DNA from: JAFGSI01 sp041287425
GTDB lineage: Bacteria; Chloroflexota; Anaerolineae; Anaerolineales; Villigracilaceae
NCBI GenBank assembly: GCA_041287425.1
Contig: JBEULG010000004.1
Location: 62,001-126,000 of the forward strand
Reading direction: 5' to 3'
Length of the DNA: 64,000 nucleotides
Shown: positions 55,224 to 63,525 of the stretch, piece by piece
Layout of the letters: the number at the start of each line of letters is the position of its first letter
How positions within the stretch are numbered: the first letter of the stretch is position 1
Notes under the pieces: model-generated
What the model was told of the DNA's origin: nothing
The model's database searches: none
Seen by the model: only the letters and a program-made list of their open reading frames with translations
Program-made: the position numbers and the translations under genes

Positions 55224-56189
55224 TCACTCCAACTCTTTCTTGGGTTCGTCCTTCAAATAGCCCTTCTCGCGCATCTTGGTGCGAAGTTCGTCGAGACTCT
55301 TTTCGCCAAAGTTGCGGATGGACATGACCGCCTGTTCGCCTTTTTCGAGCAATTCCAGCACATCGCCGACGGTGGTGATTCCGGTGCGCTTCAGCGAATT
55401 GAAGACTCGCACCGACAGGTCGAGCGACTCGACCGGCATCTCAGCCACTTCGCTGGTCAGCCGCGAACCGGCGACTTCCTTTTCCATCGTGACGCTGAGC
55501 GTATCCTCGCTGATGCCGGCCACGTAGCGCAAATGCTCGATGAGAATCTTGGCCGAGGTGCTCAGGGCATTCTCCGGCGAGAGGGTGCCATCGCTCCAGA
55601 TTTCGAGCACCAGACGGTCATAATTGGTGCTTTGGCCGACGCGCGCCGCCTGGACCTCCCAATTGACGCGCTTGACCGGGCTGTAGATGGCGTCCACCGG
55701 CAATTCGCCGATGGGCATGCGCCCGCGTTCGTTGGCCGGCGAGTAACCGCGCCCGCGCTCGACCGTGAACTCGATGTCCAGGCGGGTTTTGGGGCTGTCG
55801 GCGGTGAACAGGTACAGGTCGGGGTTGACGATGGTGACTTCAGGCGGAGTAATGATATCTGCCGCGGTCACGACCCCTTCGCCGCGCACTTCGAGGTGCA
55901 TGCGGGTCATCTCCACGCCCGTCAAAATCAGGCGCAGTTGTTTGACTTGTAGCATGACTTGCAAGACATCCTCGCGCACGCCGGGGATGTCGCTGAACTC
56001 GTGCAACACATCGGCGATGCGGATAGAAGTCACCGCTGCGCCTTCCAGCGAGGAAAGCAGGACGCGGCGCAAGGCATTGCCCAGCGTGACGCCATAGCCG
56101 CGCTCGAGCGGGCTGATGATGAATTTGCCATAATTGCGCGCTTCGGCTTCGCGCTCGATCTTCGGCATGACCATGTTTGTAACTGCCAC
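55224..56189 (-). CDS. rpoA: DNA-directed RNA polymerase subunit alpha
   Basis: A 321-residue alpha subunit. The N-terminal dimerisation/assembly domain has FIISPLERGYGVTLGNALRRVLLSSLEGAAVTSIRI. The C-terminal domain that contacts UP elements and activators runs from about 250 (LDLSVRVFNSLKRTGITTVGDVLEL, IRNFGEKSLDEL). The GTG at 56189 has AGAGGTGA upstream; in-frame ATGs at 56174 and 56168 are alternatives. It lies between rpsD and rplQ. Confidence 0.98.
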   Translation of the reverse strand: MAVTNMVMPKIEREAEARNYGKFIISPLERGYGVTLGNALRRVLLSSLEGAAVTSIRIADVLHEFSDIPGVREDVLQVMLQVKQLRLILTGVEMTRMHLEVRGEGVVTAADIITPPEVTIVNPDLYLFTADSPKTRLDIEFTVERGRGYSPANERGRMPIGELPVDAIYSPVKRVNWEVQAARVGQSTNYDRLVLEIWSDGTLSPENALSTSAKILIEHLRYVAGISEDTLSVTMEKEVAGSRLTSEVAEMPVESLDLSVRVFNSLKRTGITTVGDVLELLEKGEQAVMSIRNFGEKSLDELRTKMREKGYLKDEPKKELE

Positions 56190-56249
56190 GGTTCACCTCT
56201 TTCGGCGTACGAAACGGTACGCCGCGTCTAGTAGAGCAATCGACTCAAA

Positions 56250-56900
56250 TCAGCGCGAGTAGTACTCGACGATGAGCTGCTCGTTGAGATTGCCGTCGAT
56301 CTCGGCGCGCTCCGGCAGACGCAGAACGCTGCCCGACAGGTTCTTGAGATCGCGTTCCAACCAAGCCGGGACGGTGCGTCCCTCCGCCGCTGCGCCCAAC
56401 TCTTTGAAGTAGGTCGTCTTGAGGGAACCTTCGCGCACGGCAACCACGTCGCCGACGCGCAGGGTCATCGAAGGCACATCGGTGCGGCGGCCGTTGACGG
56501 TAAAGTGGCCGTGCGTTACCAGCAGACGGGCCTGAGCGCGGCTGGAAGCGAATCCCAGCCGGTAAATCACATTGTCCAGGCGCGACTCGAGTGTTTGCAG
56601 CAACACCAAACCCGTAATGCCGCGCGCTTTCAGCGCCTTGCCGTAGTAGCGGCGGAACTGGCGCTCGTAGATGCCGTAGACGCGTCGGGCGCGTTGCTTG
56701 GCGCGCAACTGCTTGGCATAGTCGGATTCGCGCCCGGTGGCCGTGCCACCGCTTCGGCTGTGCGTGCGGCCATGCTGACCCGGCGCGTAACTGCGCCGTT
56801 CGAAAGCACACTTGGGAGAAAAGCAGCGCTCTCCCTTGAGAAACAGTTTTTCGCCTTCACGCCGGCACAATTTGCAGGCCGGCCCAGTATTCTTTGCCAT
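56250..56900 (-). CDS. rpsD: 30S ribosomal protein S4
   Basis: uS4, a primary 16S rRNA binder, 216 residues. The zinc-binding N-terminus is kept (CKLCRREGEKLFLKGERCFSPKCAF), so this is the C+ form of S4. LDNVIYRLGFASSRAQARLLVTHGHFTVNGRR is the S4 RNA-binding domain. The start at 56900 has GAGG about ten bases upstream. Confidence 0.98.
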   Translation of the reverse strand: MAKNTGPACKLCRREGEKLFLKGERCFSPKCAFERRSYAPGQHGRTHSRSGGTATGRESDYAKQLRAKQRARRVYGIYERQFRRYYGKALKARGITGLVLLQTLESRLDNVIYRLGFASSRAQARLLVTHGHFTVNGRRTDVPSMTLRVGDVVAVREGSLKTTYFKELGAAAEGRTVPAWLERDLKNLSGSVLRLPERAEIDGNLNEQLIVEYYSR

Positions 56901-56924
56901 ACTGACTAACCTCTTTCCTCTGAA

Positions 56925-57326
56925 CTACACGCGGCGTCGCTTCGGCGGCCGGCAACCGTTGTGCGGCACGGGGGTGACATCGGAGATGGACTTGACCTTC
57001 AGCCCCATCGCCTGCACGGCGCGAATCGCATTCTCGCGGCCCGGGCCGGGCCCCTTGACGATCACATCCACTTCCTGGATGCCCATCGCCTGGGCAGCCT
57101 TGATGGCCTGCTCGGCCGCCAGGCGGGCGGCAAAAGGCGTGCTCTTGCGCGAGCCCTTGAATCCCGCCGAGCCTGAACTGCCCCAGCATAACGTATTGCC
57201 GTCGTTGTCGGTGACGGTTACGATGGTATTGTTGAAAGAAGCAAAGATGTGCACCTGTCCAGAAGACAGAGTCCGCTTGATTTTCTTCGTCGCGCCGCGG
57301 CGCGTGGAACGTACAGTTTGTGGCAT
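56925..57326 (-). CDS. rpsK: 30S ribosomal protein S11
   Basis: uS11 of the platform, 133 residues from the ATG at 57326 (MPQTVRSTRRG). IFASFNNTIVTVTDNDGNTLCWGSSGSAGFKGSRKSTPFAA and the C-terminal GCRPPKRRRV are diagnostic. A GTG four codons upstream would add MRGP but lies within the ribosome-site region (GAGAGG). Confidence 0.98.
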   Translation of the reverse strand: MPQTVRSTRRGATKKIKRTLSSGQVHIFASFNNTIVTVTDNDGNTLCWGSSGSAGFKGSRKSTPFAARLAAEQAIKAAQAMGIQEVDVIVKGPGPGRENAIRAVQAMGLKVKSISDVTPVPHNGCRPPKRRRV

Positions 57327-57353
57327 AGGACCTCTCACTCCAGAAAATGCGGA

Positions 57354-57740
57354 TTACTTCTTTCCGCCCTTGCGGCGGCCGCGGCCGGCAACGGTCTTCT
57401 TGGGACCTTTGCGGGTGCGGGCATTGGTGCGCGTGCGCTGACCGCGAACCGGTAGGCCGCGACGGTGACGCAGACCGCGATAGCAGCCGATTTCGACCAG
57501 GCGCTTGATGTTCATCTGCTCCTCGCGCCGCAAATCGCCCTCGACCTTCCAATTCTTAGCGATGTATTCGCGGATAGCCGAGACCTCGGCCTCGGTCAAA
57601 TCTTTGACGCGCGTATCCGGGTTCACTTTGGTGGCGCCCAGGATTTCGCGGGCACGGGTCGGCCCAATGCCGTAAATGTAGGTCAGGCCTACTTCGACGC
57701 GCTTGTTGCGCGGCAGGTCAACACCTTCGATACGTGCCAT
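57354..57740 (-). CDS. rpsM: 30S ribosomal protein S13
   Basis: uS13 of the head, 128 residues. ARIEGVDLPRNKRVEVGLTYIYGIG starts it, and RGLRHRRGLPVRGQRTRTNARTRKGP near the C-terminus contacts 16S rRNA and tRNA. The end is very basic (GRGRRKGGKK). It starts six bases after the rpmJ stop. Confidence 0.98.
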   Translation of the reverse strand: MARIEGVDLPRNKRVEVGLTYIYGIGPTRAREILGATKVNPDTRVKDLTEAEVSAIREYIAKNWKVEGDLRREEQMNIKRLVEIGCYRGLRHRRGLPVRGQRTRTNARTRKGPKKTVAGRGRRKGGKK

Positions 57741-57746
57741 AGTTTC

Positions 57747-57860
57747 TTATCCTTGTCGCTGTTTGTGTTTCGGATTTTCGCAAATGACATACAGAATGCC
57801 CTTGCGTTTCACGATCCGGCATTTCGCACAGCGCTTGCGAATAGATGGACTGACTTTCAT
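57747..57860 (-). CDS. rpmJ: 50S ribosomal protein L36
   Basis: A 37-residue bL36, too short for most gene finders. It reads MKVSPSIRKRCAKCRIVKRK, then GILYVICENPKHKQRQG. The zinc ligands Cys-x-x-Cys (CAKC), Cys (VIC) and His (KHK) make it the zinc-binding type. A GGAG ribosome site lies ten bases before the ATG at 57860. It precedes rpsM directly, as in most bacteria. Confidence 0.96.
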   Translation of the reverse strand: MKVSPSIRKRCAKCRIVKRKGILYVICENPKHKQRQG

Positions 57861-57902
57861 GTTGCGTTTCTCCTAACGATCGGCTCTGCAGCCAAAGTGC
57901 GA

Positions 57903-57931
57903 ATTATACTTGTTCGATGGTATTCCGTCCA
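57903..57931 (-). promoter_or_regulatory. Internal promoter in front of rpmJ
   Basis: On the minus strand TGGACG (57931-57926) and TATAAT (57908-57903) are 17 bases apart, 42 bases before the rpmJ ATG. It separates the spc part (to map) from the alpha part of the ribosomal cluster. Confidence 0.7.
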
Positions 57932-57950
57932 GTTGCGGTTCTGCTTGCGG

Positions 57951-58718
57951 TCAAAGGACAGTCAGGATGAGAGGTTCTCCTTCGGTGACGGCCACCGAGT
58001 GTTCGAAGTGGGCCGTCAATGACCGGTCAGCAGAGATCACCGTCCACTGGTCGGGCAGGACACGCGTCCGGTGCGTGCCGACCAGCACCATCGGTTCGAG
58101 AGCGATGGTCATGCCGGCTTGCAGCGGGACGCCGGTGCCGGGCGTGCCATAGTTCGGCACCTGCGGCCCCTCGTGCATGCTCCGGCCGACGCCGTGTCCG
58201 GTATATTGGCGGGTGACGTGAAACCCATGGGCCTCGACGAATTGCTGGATGGCCGCCGAAATGTCACCCGTTTTGTTCCCGACGCGCATCATGGCGATGC
58301 CCACGTACAGCGCCTGCTCGGTCACTTCCAGCAACTTGCGGGCCAGGGGAGAGATTTCTCCAACGCCGGCCGTAAAGGCCGAATCGCCCACGTAGCCGTC
58401 CAGCACCGTGCCGCAATCCACCGAGACGATGTCGCCTTCCTTCAATTTGCGTTTGCCGGGGATGCCGTGCACCAGTTCCTCGTTGATGCTGACGCAAATG
58501 GAAGCCGGGTAGGGAGGCTGGCCGTAGTTTTTGAAAGGCGAGTAGGCATCGTGTTTCCGCAGGACTTCCTCAGCAGCCGCGTTGAGGTCTGCGGTGGTGA
58601 CGCCGGGTTGTAAAAGTTCTCGAACGGCCGCCAGGGCCATGGCGTTGAGGCGGCCGGCGGCGCGCATCCGCTCGATTTCGGCGGGAGTCTTGATGCGGAT
58701 GTCGCGTTCCCAGCCCAT
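57951..58718 (-). CDS. map: Methionine aminopeptidase, type I
   Basis: A 255-residue enzyme removing the initiator Met. The five metal ligands are in VDCGTVLDGYVGDSAFT (two Asp), TGHGVGRSMHEGPQVPNYG (His), IALEPMV (Glu) and VTEGEPLI (Glu). There is no N-terminal zinc extension, so it is the bacterial type Ia. It starts three bases after adk, with which it is certainly co-transcribed. Confidence 0.97.
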   Translation of the reverse strand: MGWERDIRIKTPAEIERMRAAGRLNAMALAAVRELLQPGVTTADLNAAAEEVLRKHDAYSPFKNYGQPPYPASICVSINEELVHGIPGKRKLKEGDIVSVDCGTVLDGYVGDSAFTAGVGEISPLARKLLEVTEQALYVGIAMMRVGNKTGDISAAIQQFVEAHGFHVTRQYTGHGVGRSMHEGPQVPNYGTPGTGVPLQAGMTIALEPMVLVGTHRTRVLPDQWTVISADRSLTAHFEHSVAVTEGEPLILTVL

Positions 58719-58721
58719 CGC

Positions 58722-59372
58722 TCAGCGTCCCAAGACGGCCAGCAGGTCGGCCGTGACTTTTTCAATCGGTTGAGCGCCGTCAATTTCGTGCAAACAGCCG
58801 CGGGCCCGGTAGTAAGCAATCAGCGGCTCGGTCTGCCGGAAATAGACCTGAATGCGCCGCACGACCGTCTCGGCGCGGTCGTCATCGCGCTGGTAAAGTT
58901 CCGAGCCATCGAAGTCGCACACGCCCGGCTGGCGGGGCGGATTGTGCTTCTCATGGAAAACGTGTCCCTCCGCCCGGCAGGTCCAGCGCCCGCTTAAACG
59001 TTCCACCAGGGTGGCTTCGCTGGCGGTGATGTAGGGAACATAGTCCACCTGACCGCCGAACTCGGCCAGCAGGGCGTCGAGCGCCTCGGCCTGGACGGTG
59101 GTGCGGGGAAAACCATCGAGCAGCGCGCCGCCGGCGCAATCGGGGCGCGACAGGCGTTCGCGAATCATACCGATGGTCACGTCATCGGGGACCAGTTCGC
59201 CCTTATTGATGAATGACTGCGCCAGTTGACCCAGCGGCGTGCCGTTTTTAATGTTCTCGCGAAACAGGTCGCCCGAAGAAACGTGCGGCAGGCCCAGGCG
59301 TTCCGCAATCATTTTGGCCTGCGTACCCTTGCCCACACCGGGCGGACCGAGGAGGACGATATAGACCGGCAT
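58722..59372 (-). CDS. adk: Adenylate kinase
   Basis: A 216-residue long-LID adenylate kinase balancing AMP, ADP and ATP. The P-loop is GPPGVGKGT (9-17), AMP site residues are in SSGDLFREN, and GFPRTTVQAEAL is conserved. The LID carries a possible metal site (RWTCRAEGHVFH, then GVCDFDG) with Cys/His/Cys/Asp ligands instead of four Cys. It lies between secY and map as usual. Confidence 0.97.
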   Translation of the reverse strand: MPVYIVLLGPPGVGKGTQAKMIAERLGLPHVSSGDLFRENIKNGTPLGQLAQSFINKGELVPDDVTIGMIRERLSRPDCAGGALLDGFPRTTVQAEALDALLAEFGGQVDYVPYITASEATLVERLSGRWTCRAEGHVFHEKHNPPRQPGVCDFDGSELYQRDDDRAETVVRRIQVYFRQTEPLIAYYRARGCLHEIDGAQPIEKVTADLLAVLGR

Positions 59373-59378
59373 TTCGAC

Positions 59379-60755
59379 CTATTTGACCAGATGAGCGTCG
59401 TCGTAGCCGTGCAATTTGAGTTCGGCGTCGATGTTCAGGAAGGTGTCGCGCACCACACCGACGACAATCAGCAGGCCAGCCGAGGAGACCAGGAAAATGG
59501 TCGAGGAGGAGGTCTGCGAGGCGATGCCGGCCGCGTTGAGCGCCAACTGGATGAGGTAAGGCAGCACGGCCACCACTCCCAGGAAGAAGGCGCCAGGGAA
59601 GGTGATGCGCCGCTGGACTTTGCTCAGATACTTCTGCGTCGGGGCGCCGCGATTCACGCCGGGAATCTGAGCGCCGACCTTCTTCAGGTTCTCACCATAA
59701 TTTTGCTGGGTGAAGAGCACATCGGTGTAGAAGAAGGTGAACACGACGACGAAAAGGAAATAGATCAACCAATACACCCAGTCATACGGCCCGCTGGCGT
59801 TGAACAGGTTGTTGACAGCGGTGGCGAAGTTTACTACTTTTTCGGAATAGCGATTTGGATTCAAGAAGTAACTGGAAATCACCGACGGCAATTGCAGCAA
59901 CGCCCCGGCAAAGATGAGCGGAATCATGCCCGCCATGTTGACCATCAGCGGCAGAGAACCCTTGACCGGCATGGACATGCGGTTGCCGACCCGCCGCCCA
60001 GGGTACATCACCGGCACGTTGCGCCGCCCCTGTTGGACGTAGACGATCACGAAAATCGTGGCCACGATAATCACCAGCATGGTGATGAGCATCGGCCAGC
60101 GGGTATTCTCATCCGACCAGATGACGCCCACATTGTGGGGCATGCGCGCCACGATGCCGGCAAAAATAATCAGCGAGAGGCCCTGGCCGCGGATGCCGAA
60201 CTCCGAAATGAGTTCGCCCAGCCAGATGGCAAACATCGTCCCGCCGACCATCGTCATCAGAACGGCCAGCGAGGGCAGCCACAGTTCCGAGGTGAAACCG
60301 AAGGCGACAATCTGACCGCCCCGCGAGTAGGAATTGAAAATATTAATCTGACCGATGGCCGAAAGCGCCGCCATGGGGATAGACAAATAATAGGTCCAGC
60401 GTTCCTGCAACTTGCGGCCCTCGCGCGGGTCTTCCTGGAATTTGCGCTGCAAGGAGGGGAAGATGGGCAGGAGCAACTGAATGATGATTTGGGCGGTGAT
60501 ATACGGATAGACGCCCATCGCCAGCACCGAGAAACTCGAAATCGTGCCGCCCGAAAGCAGGTCCAGGAAAGCCAGGAAGAAGCCCGACTGGTTGGAACTC
60601 TGAATCAGGGAGGCCAGGGCTTCGCGGTTGATGCCCGGCACCGGTACGTTGGCCGCCAGGCGGTAGATGACCAGAATCAGCAGAGTCACCAGCAACTTGC
60701 GGCGGATGTCCTGCGACTTCCAGAGATAGCGCCAGCCCGAAAATGCGGTTTTCAT
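59379..60755 (-). CDS. secY: Preprotein translocase subunit SecY
   Basis: The central channel of the Sec translocon, 458 residues with ten membrane helices. The plug/helix 2 region is FLDLLSGGTISSFSVLAMGVYPYITAQII, and AGMIPLIFAGALLQLP is the helix 7 signature. The start at 60755 has CAGGAGA upstream. Its motor SecA is encoded at 33879-37805 and is unusually large, so the two should be considered together. Confidence 0.98.
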   Translation of the reverse strand: MKTAFSGWRYLWKSQDIRRKLLVTLLILVIYRLAANVPVPGINREALASLIQSSNQSGFFLAFLDLLSGGTISSFSVLAMGVYPYITAQIIIQLLLPIFPSLQRKFQEDPREGRKLQERWTYYLSIPMAALSAIGQINIFNSYSRGGQIVAFGFTSELWLPSLAVLMTMVGGTMFAIWLGELISEFGIRGQGLSLIIFAGIVARMPHNVGVIWSDENTRWPMLITMLVIIVATIFVIVYVQQGRRNVPVMYPGRRVGNRMSMPVKGSLPLMVNMAGMIPLIFAGALLQLPSVISSYFLNPNRYSEKVVNFATAVNNLFNASGPYDWVYWLIYFLFVVVFTFFYTDVLFTQQNYGENLKKVGAQIPGVNRGAPTQKYLSKVQRRITFPGAFFLGVVAVLPYLIQLALNAAGIASQTSSSTIFLVSSAGLLIVVGVVRDTFLNIDAELKLHGYDDAHLVK

Positions 60756-60773
60756 AGCGGTCTCCTGGTGAGA

Positions 60774-61226
60774 CTACGAAATCAACTCGACGCTGCCGCC
60801 GGCGGCTTCGATCTTGGTCCGGGCGTTCTTGCTGACCCGATGGGCGCGCACCTTGAGGGCAACCTTGACCTCGCCGCGCCCCAGAATGGCCACCGGATTC
60901 TCCGGCTTGCGCAGGAGACGGGCCTGAAGCAGGGTCTCAGGGGTGACTTCAGCCCCCGCCCCGAAGGCGGACAACTGATCCAGGTTGACCTCATTGTACT
61001 CGACAGCGTACAGCGGGGTGAAGCCATAGCCGCGCACGAACGGCAGGCGGCGGTAGAACGGCAGGTTGCCGCCCTGACGGTAGAGGCGTCCGCCCTCGCC
61101 GGAACGCGCGCCCTGGCCTTTGGTACCCCGCCCGCAGGTCTTGCCCTGTCCGGCCGAAATGCCGCGGCCGACGCGTTTGCGGTCTTTCTTCGACCCTGGA
61201 TTGGGTTTGAGTTCGTTCAGTTTCAT
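60774..61226 (-). CDS. rplO: 50S ribosomal protein L15
   Basis: uL15, 150 residues. MKLNELKPNPGSKKDRKRVGRG and GKTCGRGTKGQGARSG are the glycine-rich N-terminal hallmarks, and QGGNLPFYRRLPFVRGY follows. The length is normal. It lies between rpmD and secY in the standard spc order. Confidence 0.98.
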   Translation of the reverse strand: MKLNELKPNPGSKKDRKRVGRGISAGQGKTCGRGTKGQGARSGEGGRLYRQGGNLPFYRRLPFVRGYGFTPLYAVEYNEVNLDQLSAFGAGAEVTPETLLQARLLRKPENPVAILGRGEVKVALKVRAHRVSKNARTKIEAAGGSVELIS

Positions 61227-61234
61227 CTTCGTCC

Positions 61235-61426
61235 CTATTCTTCGATACGAATCAGGTGAACCACTTTATCCAGCATGCCACGCACAGCCGGCGTATCGGG
61301 ATGTTCAACGGTTTGATGCAGCCGACGCAAGCCGAGCGCCTTCACCGTCGCTTTCTGACGCTTGGAGTAACCGATCGGGCTTCTGACCAGGGTTACTTTG
61401 AGGGTCTTGCTTGCACTCTTAGCCAT
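61235..61426 (-). CDS. rpmD: 50S ribosomal protein L30
   Basis: uL30, 63 residues from the ATG at 61426, with AAAGGAG about ten bases upstream. KVTLVRSPIGYSKRQKATVKALGLRRLHQTVEHPD is typical. The frame is open further upstream but that would run into rpsE. The start overlaps the rpsE stop by eight bases. Confidence 0.97.
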   Translation of the reverse strand: MAKSASKTLKVTLVRSPIGYSKRQKATVKALGLRRLHQTVEHPDTPAVRGMLDKVVHLIRIEE

Positions 61427-61958
61427 TCTTCTTTCTCCTTTCCCAGAACGGCAGGAGTTCTGCGACGGGTTTGCCGCGCCGGACAGCCTCTTCCTGCGGT
61501 GACTTGAGCGCATCCAACGCCTGCAGGGTGGCCTGAACGCTGTTCAAGACGTTCGAGGAACCCAGCGACTTGGTGAGGATGTCGCGTACGCCGGCCGCCT
61601 CGAGGACGGCGCGCACGCCGCCCGCCGCGATCACGCCCGTACCGGGGGAGGCCGGTTTCAGCAGGATGATCGAGCCGCCCACTTTGCCCATCGACGGATG
61701 CGGAATGGTCGTGCCGGACAAGTGGACCGGATGCATGTTCTTACGGGCGCGGTCGGTCGCTTTGCGCATGGCCTCCGGGACGGCGTTGGCCTTGCCAACC
61801 CCAACACCGACCTGGCCGTGATTGTCGCCCATGACGACGGTCACGCGGAACTGGAAGCGGCGGCCGCCCTGAACCACTTTGGCCACGCGCGCAATCTCGA
61901 TGACGCGCTCATCCAGTTGTTCGGTTTGTTGTTCGAGTTCCGTTACCTGGTAATCCAT
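61419..61958 (-). CDS. rpsE: 30S ribosomal protein S5
   Basis: uS5, 179 residues, important for decoding fidelity. ARVAKVVQGGRRFQFRVTVVMGDNHGQVGVGVGKA is the S5 domain signature, and the C-terminal domain has GVIAAGGVRAVLEAAGVRDILTKSLGS. The ATG at 61958 has GGAG nine bases upstream; a TTG at 61973 is less likely. It overlaps rpmD by eight bases. Confidence 0.98.
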   Translation of the reverse strand: MDYQVTELEQQTEQLDERVIEIARVAKVVQGGRRFQFRVTVVMGDNHGQVGVGVGKANAVPEAMRKATDRARKNMHPVHLSGTTIPHPSMGKVGGSIILLKPASPGTGVIAAGGVRAVLEAAGVRDILTKSLGSSNVLNSVQATLQALDALKSPQEEAVRRGKPVAELLPFWERRKKNG

Positions 61959-61979
61959 AGTGATGCTCTCCAATCGGGC

Positions 61980-62345
61980 CTAGAACTCCAGGCCGCCTTC
62001 GCGGGCGCCATCGGCCAGGGCCTTCACACGTCCGGTGTATTTGAAGCCGCCGCGGTCGAAGACAACTGCTTTAATGCCCTTGCGGACGGCGCGTTCGGCC
62101 AGCGCCTGGCCGACGAGTTTCGCCTGTTCGGCCTTTTTCAGGCCTTTCATTTTCTCCCGCAGTTCGTGATCAATGGACGAGGCGGCTGCCAGTGTATGAC
62201 CAACCGAGTCGTCAATGATTTGAGCATAGATTTGCGACAGGCTGCGGAACACGCACAGACGAGGCCGCTGCGGCGTGCCGGTCACATGCTTGCGCACGCG
62301 CGTGTGTCGCCTGATGCGGGCACGAGAACGATTATGCTCAGCCAT
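61980..62345 (-). CDS. rplR: 50S ribosomal protein L18
   Basis: uL18, the 5S rRNA-binding protein, 121 residues. HTRVRKHVTGTPQRPRLCVFRSLSQIYAQIIDD starts the core, and VVFDRGGFKYTGRVKALADGAREGGLEF is the invariant C-terminus. It follows rplF by three bases. Confidence 0.98.
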   Translation of the reverse strand: MAEHNRSRARIRRHTRVRKHVTGTPQRPRLCVFRSLSQIYAQIIDDSVGHTLAAASSIDHELREKMKGLKKAEQAKLVGQALAERAVRKGIKAVVFDRGGFKYTGRVKALADGAREGGLEF

Positions 62346-62348
62346 ACC

Positions 62349-62894
62349 TTACTTTGCCTTTCCAGACTTGCCGGCCTTGCGGCGAATCTTTTCACCGAGA
62401 TAATGCAGGCCCTTGCCGTGATACGGCTCCGGCGGGCGAATCTTGCGGAGATTGGCGGCCACCTGTCCAACCGCCTCTTTGTCGAAACCGCGCACAAAAA
62501 TCTGCTTGTTTTTGGCATCCACGTCGAAGGTGATTCCCGCCGGCGGTTCGACATTCACCGGATGAGAGTAGCCCAGGTACAACACCAGGGTGCTGCCGTT
62601 CATCTCGGCCCGGTAACCTACTCCTTCCCATTCCAGCACCCGCTCGAAACCGGCGCTGACGCCGTGAATCATGTTTGCCAGCACGGCGCGAGTCGTGCCA
62701 TGCAGGGCGCGTTCGGCCGGCCGCTCCGATTTGCGGGTGACCATCAGTTGGCCGTTTTCCATAGCAATCCCAATCAGAGGCGAGAAGGTGCGCTGCAATT
62801 CGCCCTTCGGGCCTTTGACCCGTACATGGGTGCCGTTCAATTCCACCTGTACGCCAGACGGGATGACGACAGGCATACGTCCAATGCGAGACAC
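62349..62894 (-). CDS. rplF: 50S ribosomal protein L6
   Basis: uL6, 181 residues. MSRIGRMPVVIPSGVQVELNG and the C-terminal PEPYHGKGLHYLGEKIRRKAGKSGK are diagnostic. The start is a GTG at 62894 with GGAGG six bases upstream. It is in the standard position between rpsH and rplR. Confidence 0.98.
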   Translation of the reverse strand: MSRIGRMPVVIPSGVQVELNGTHVRVKGPKGELQRTFSPLIGIAMENGQLMVTRKSERPAERALHGTTRAVLANMIHGVSAGFERVLEWEGVGYRAEMNGSTLVLYLGYSHPVNVEPPAGITFDVDAKNKQIFVRGFDKEAVGQVAANLRKIRPPEPYHGKGLHYLGEKIRRKAGKSGKAK

Positions 62895-62908
62895 AGTCTT
62901 CCTCCTCT

Positions 62909-63322
62909 CTACCAGACCTTGCAGAGGATTTCACCGCCCACGCCCAACTGACGGGCGCGCTGGCCGGTCATGATTCCTTTGGGTGTCGAAAGGATGGCAA
63001 TGCCCATGCCCGAAAGCACCCAAGGGATATCCTGTTTCTTGGTGTAGACGCGCCGGCCGGGGCGGCTGACGCGTTCCAGCCCGGTAATCACCGGCCGCCG
63101 CTGACGGCGCTCGCCAACGTACTTGATCTTCAGGCGCAATACCTTCTGGGCGGGTCGTTCTCCCTCGGCAACCTCGTAGGCCTCGATATATCCTTCTTCC
63201 TTCAAAATCTTGGCAATTTCCAATTTGACCTTCGAGTGAGGCATCGCCGTCAGGGTCTGACCGGTCATCACGGCGTTGCGGATGCGGGTCAGCATATCTG
63301 CAATCGGATCAGAAACGCTCAT
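62909..63322 (-). CDS. rpsH: 30S ribosomal protein S8
   Basis: uS8, 137 residues, slightly longer than the usual 130. DPIADMLTRIRNAVM opens it, and SRPGRRVYTKKQDIPWVLSGMGIAILSTPKGIMTGQRAR is the conserved C-terminal half. In E. coli its protein represses the spc operon; whether it does so here is unknown. GGAGG lies upstream of the ATG. Confidence 0.98.
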   Translation of the reverse strand: MSVSDPIADMLTRIRNAVMTGQTLTAMPHSKVKLEIAKILKEEGYIEAYEVAEGERPAQKVLRLKIKYVGERRQRRPVITGLERVSRPGRRVYTKKQDIPWVLSGMGIAILSTPKGIMTGQRARQLGVGGEILCKVW

Positions 63323-63339
63323 ATCCTACCTCCACCCGG

Positions 63340-63522
63340 CTACCAGGACGACTTCATGACGCCGGGGATTTTTCCTTCCAAAGCCAGTTCCCGGAAGCAA
63401 ATCCGGCACAAGCCAAAGCGGCGGATATACCCACGCGGCCGGCCGCAGCGGATGCAGCGATTGCGGACGCGCGTCGGGTACTTGCGGCGCATTTCACGGT
63501 ATTTCATGCACTTGCTTGCCAT
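63340..63522 (-). CDS. rpsN: 30S ribosomal protein S14, type Z
   Basis: A 60-residue zinc-binding uS14. Cys 23, 26, 39 and 42 (CIRCGRPRGYIRRFGLCRIC) form the zinc site, and FRELALEGKIPGVMKSSW is the standard end. The short zinc form is the ancestral type, used in many Gram-positives and Chloroflexota. Confidence 0.97.
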   Translation of the reverse strand: MASKCMKYREMRRKYPTRVRNRCIRCGRPRGYIRRFGLCRICFRELALEGKIPGVMKSSW

Positions 63523-63525
63523 AGG

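Noticed and set aside
59226..61259. A 677-codon plus-strand frame over adk, secY and rplO
   Set aside because: It is antisense to three unmistakable housekeeping genes and has a His/Gln/Arg-rich, domain-free product.
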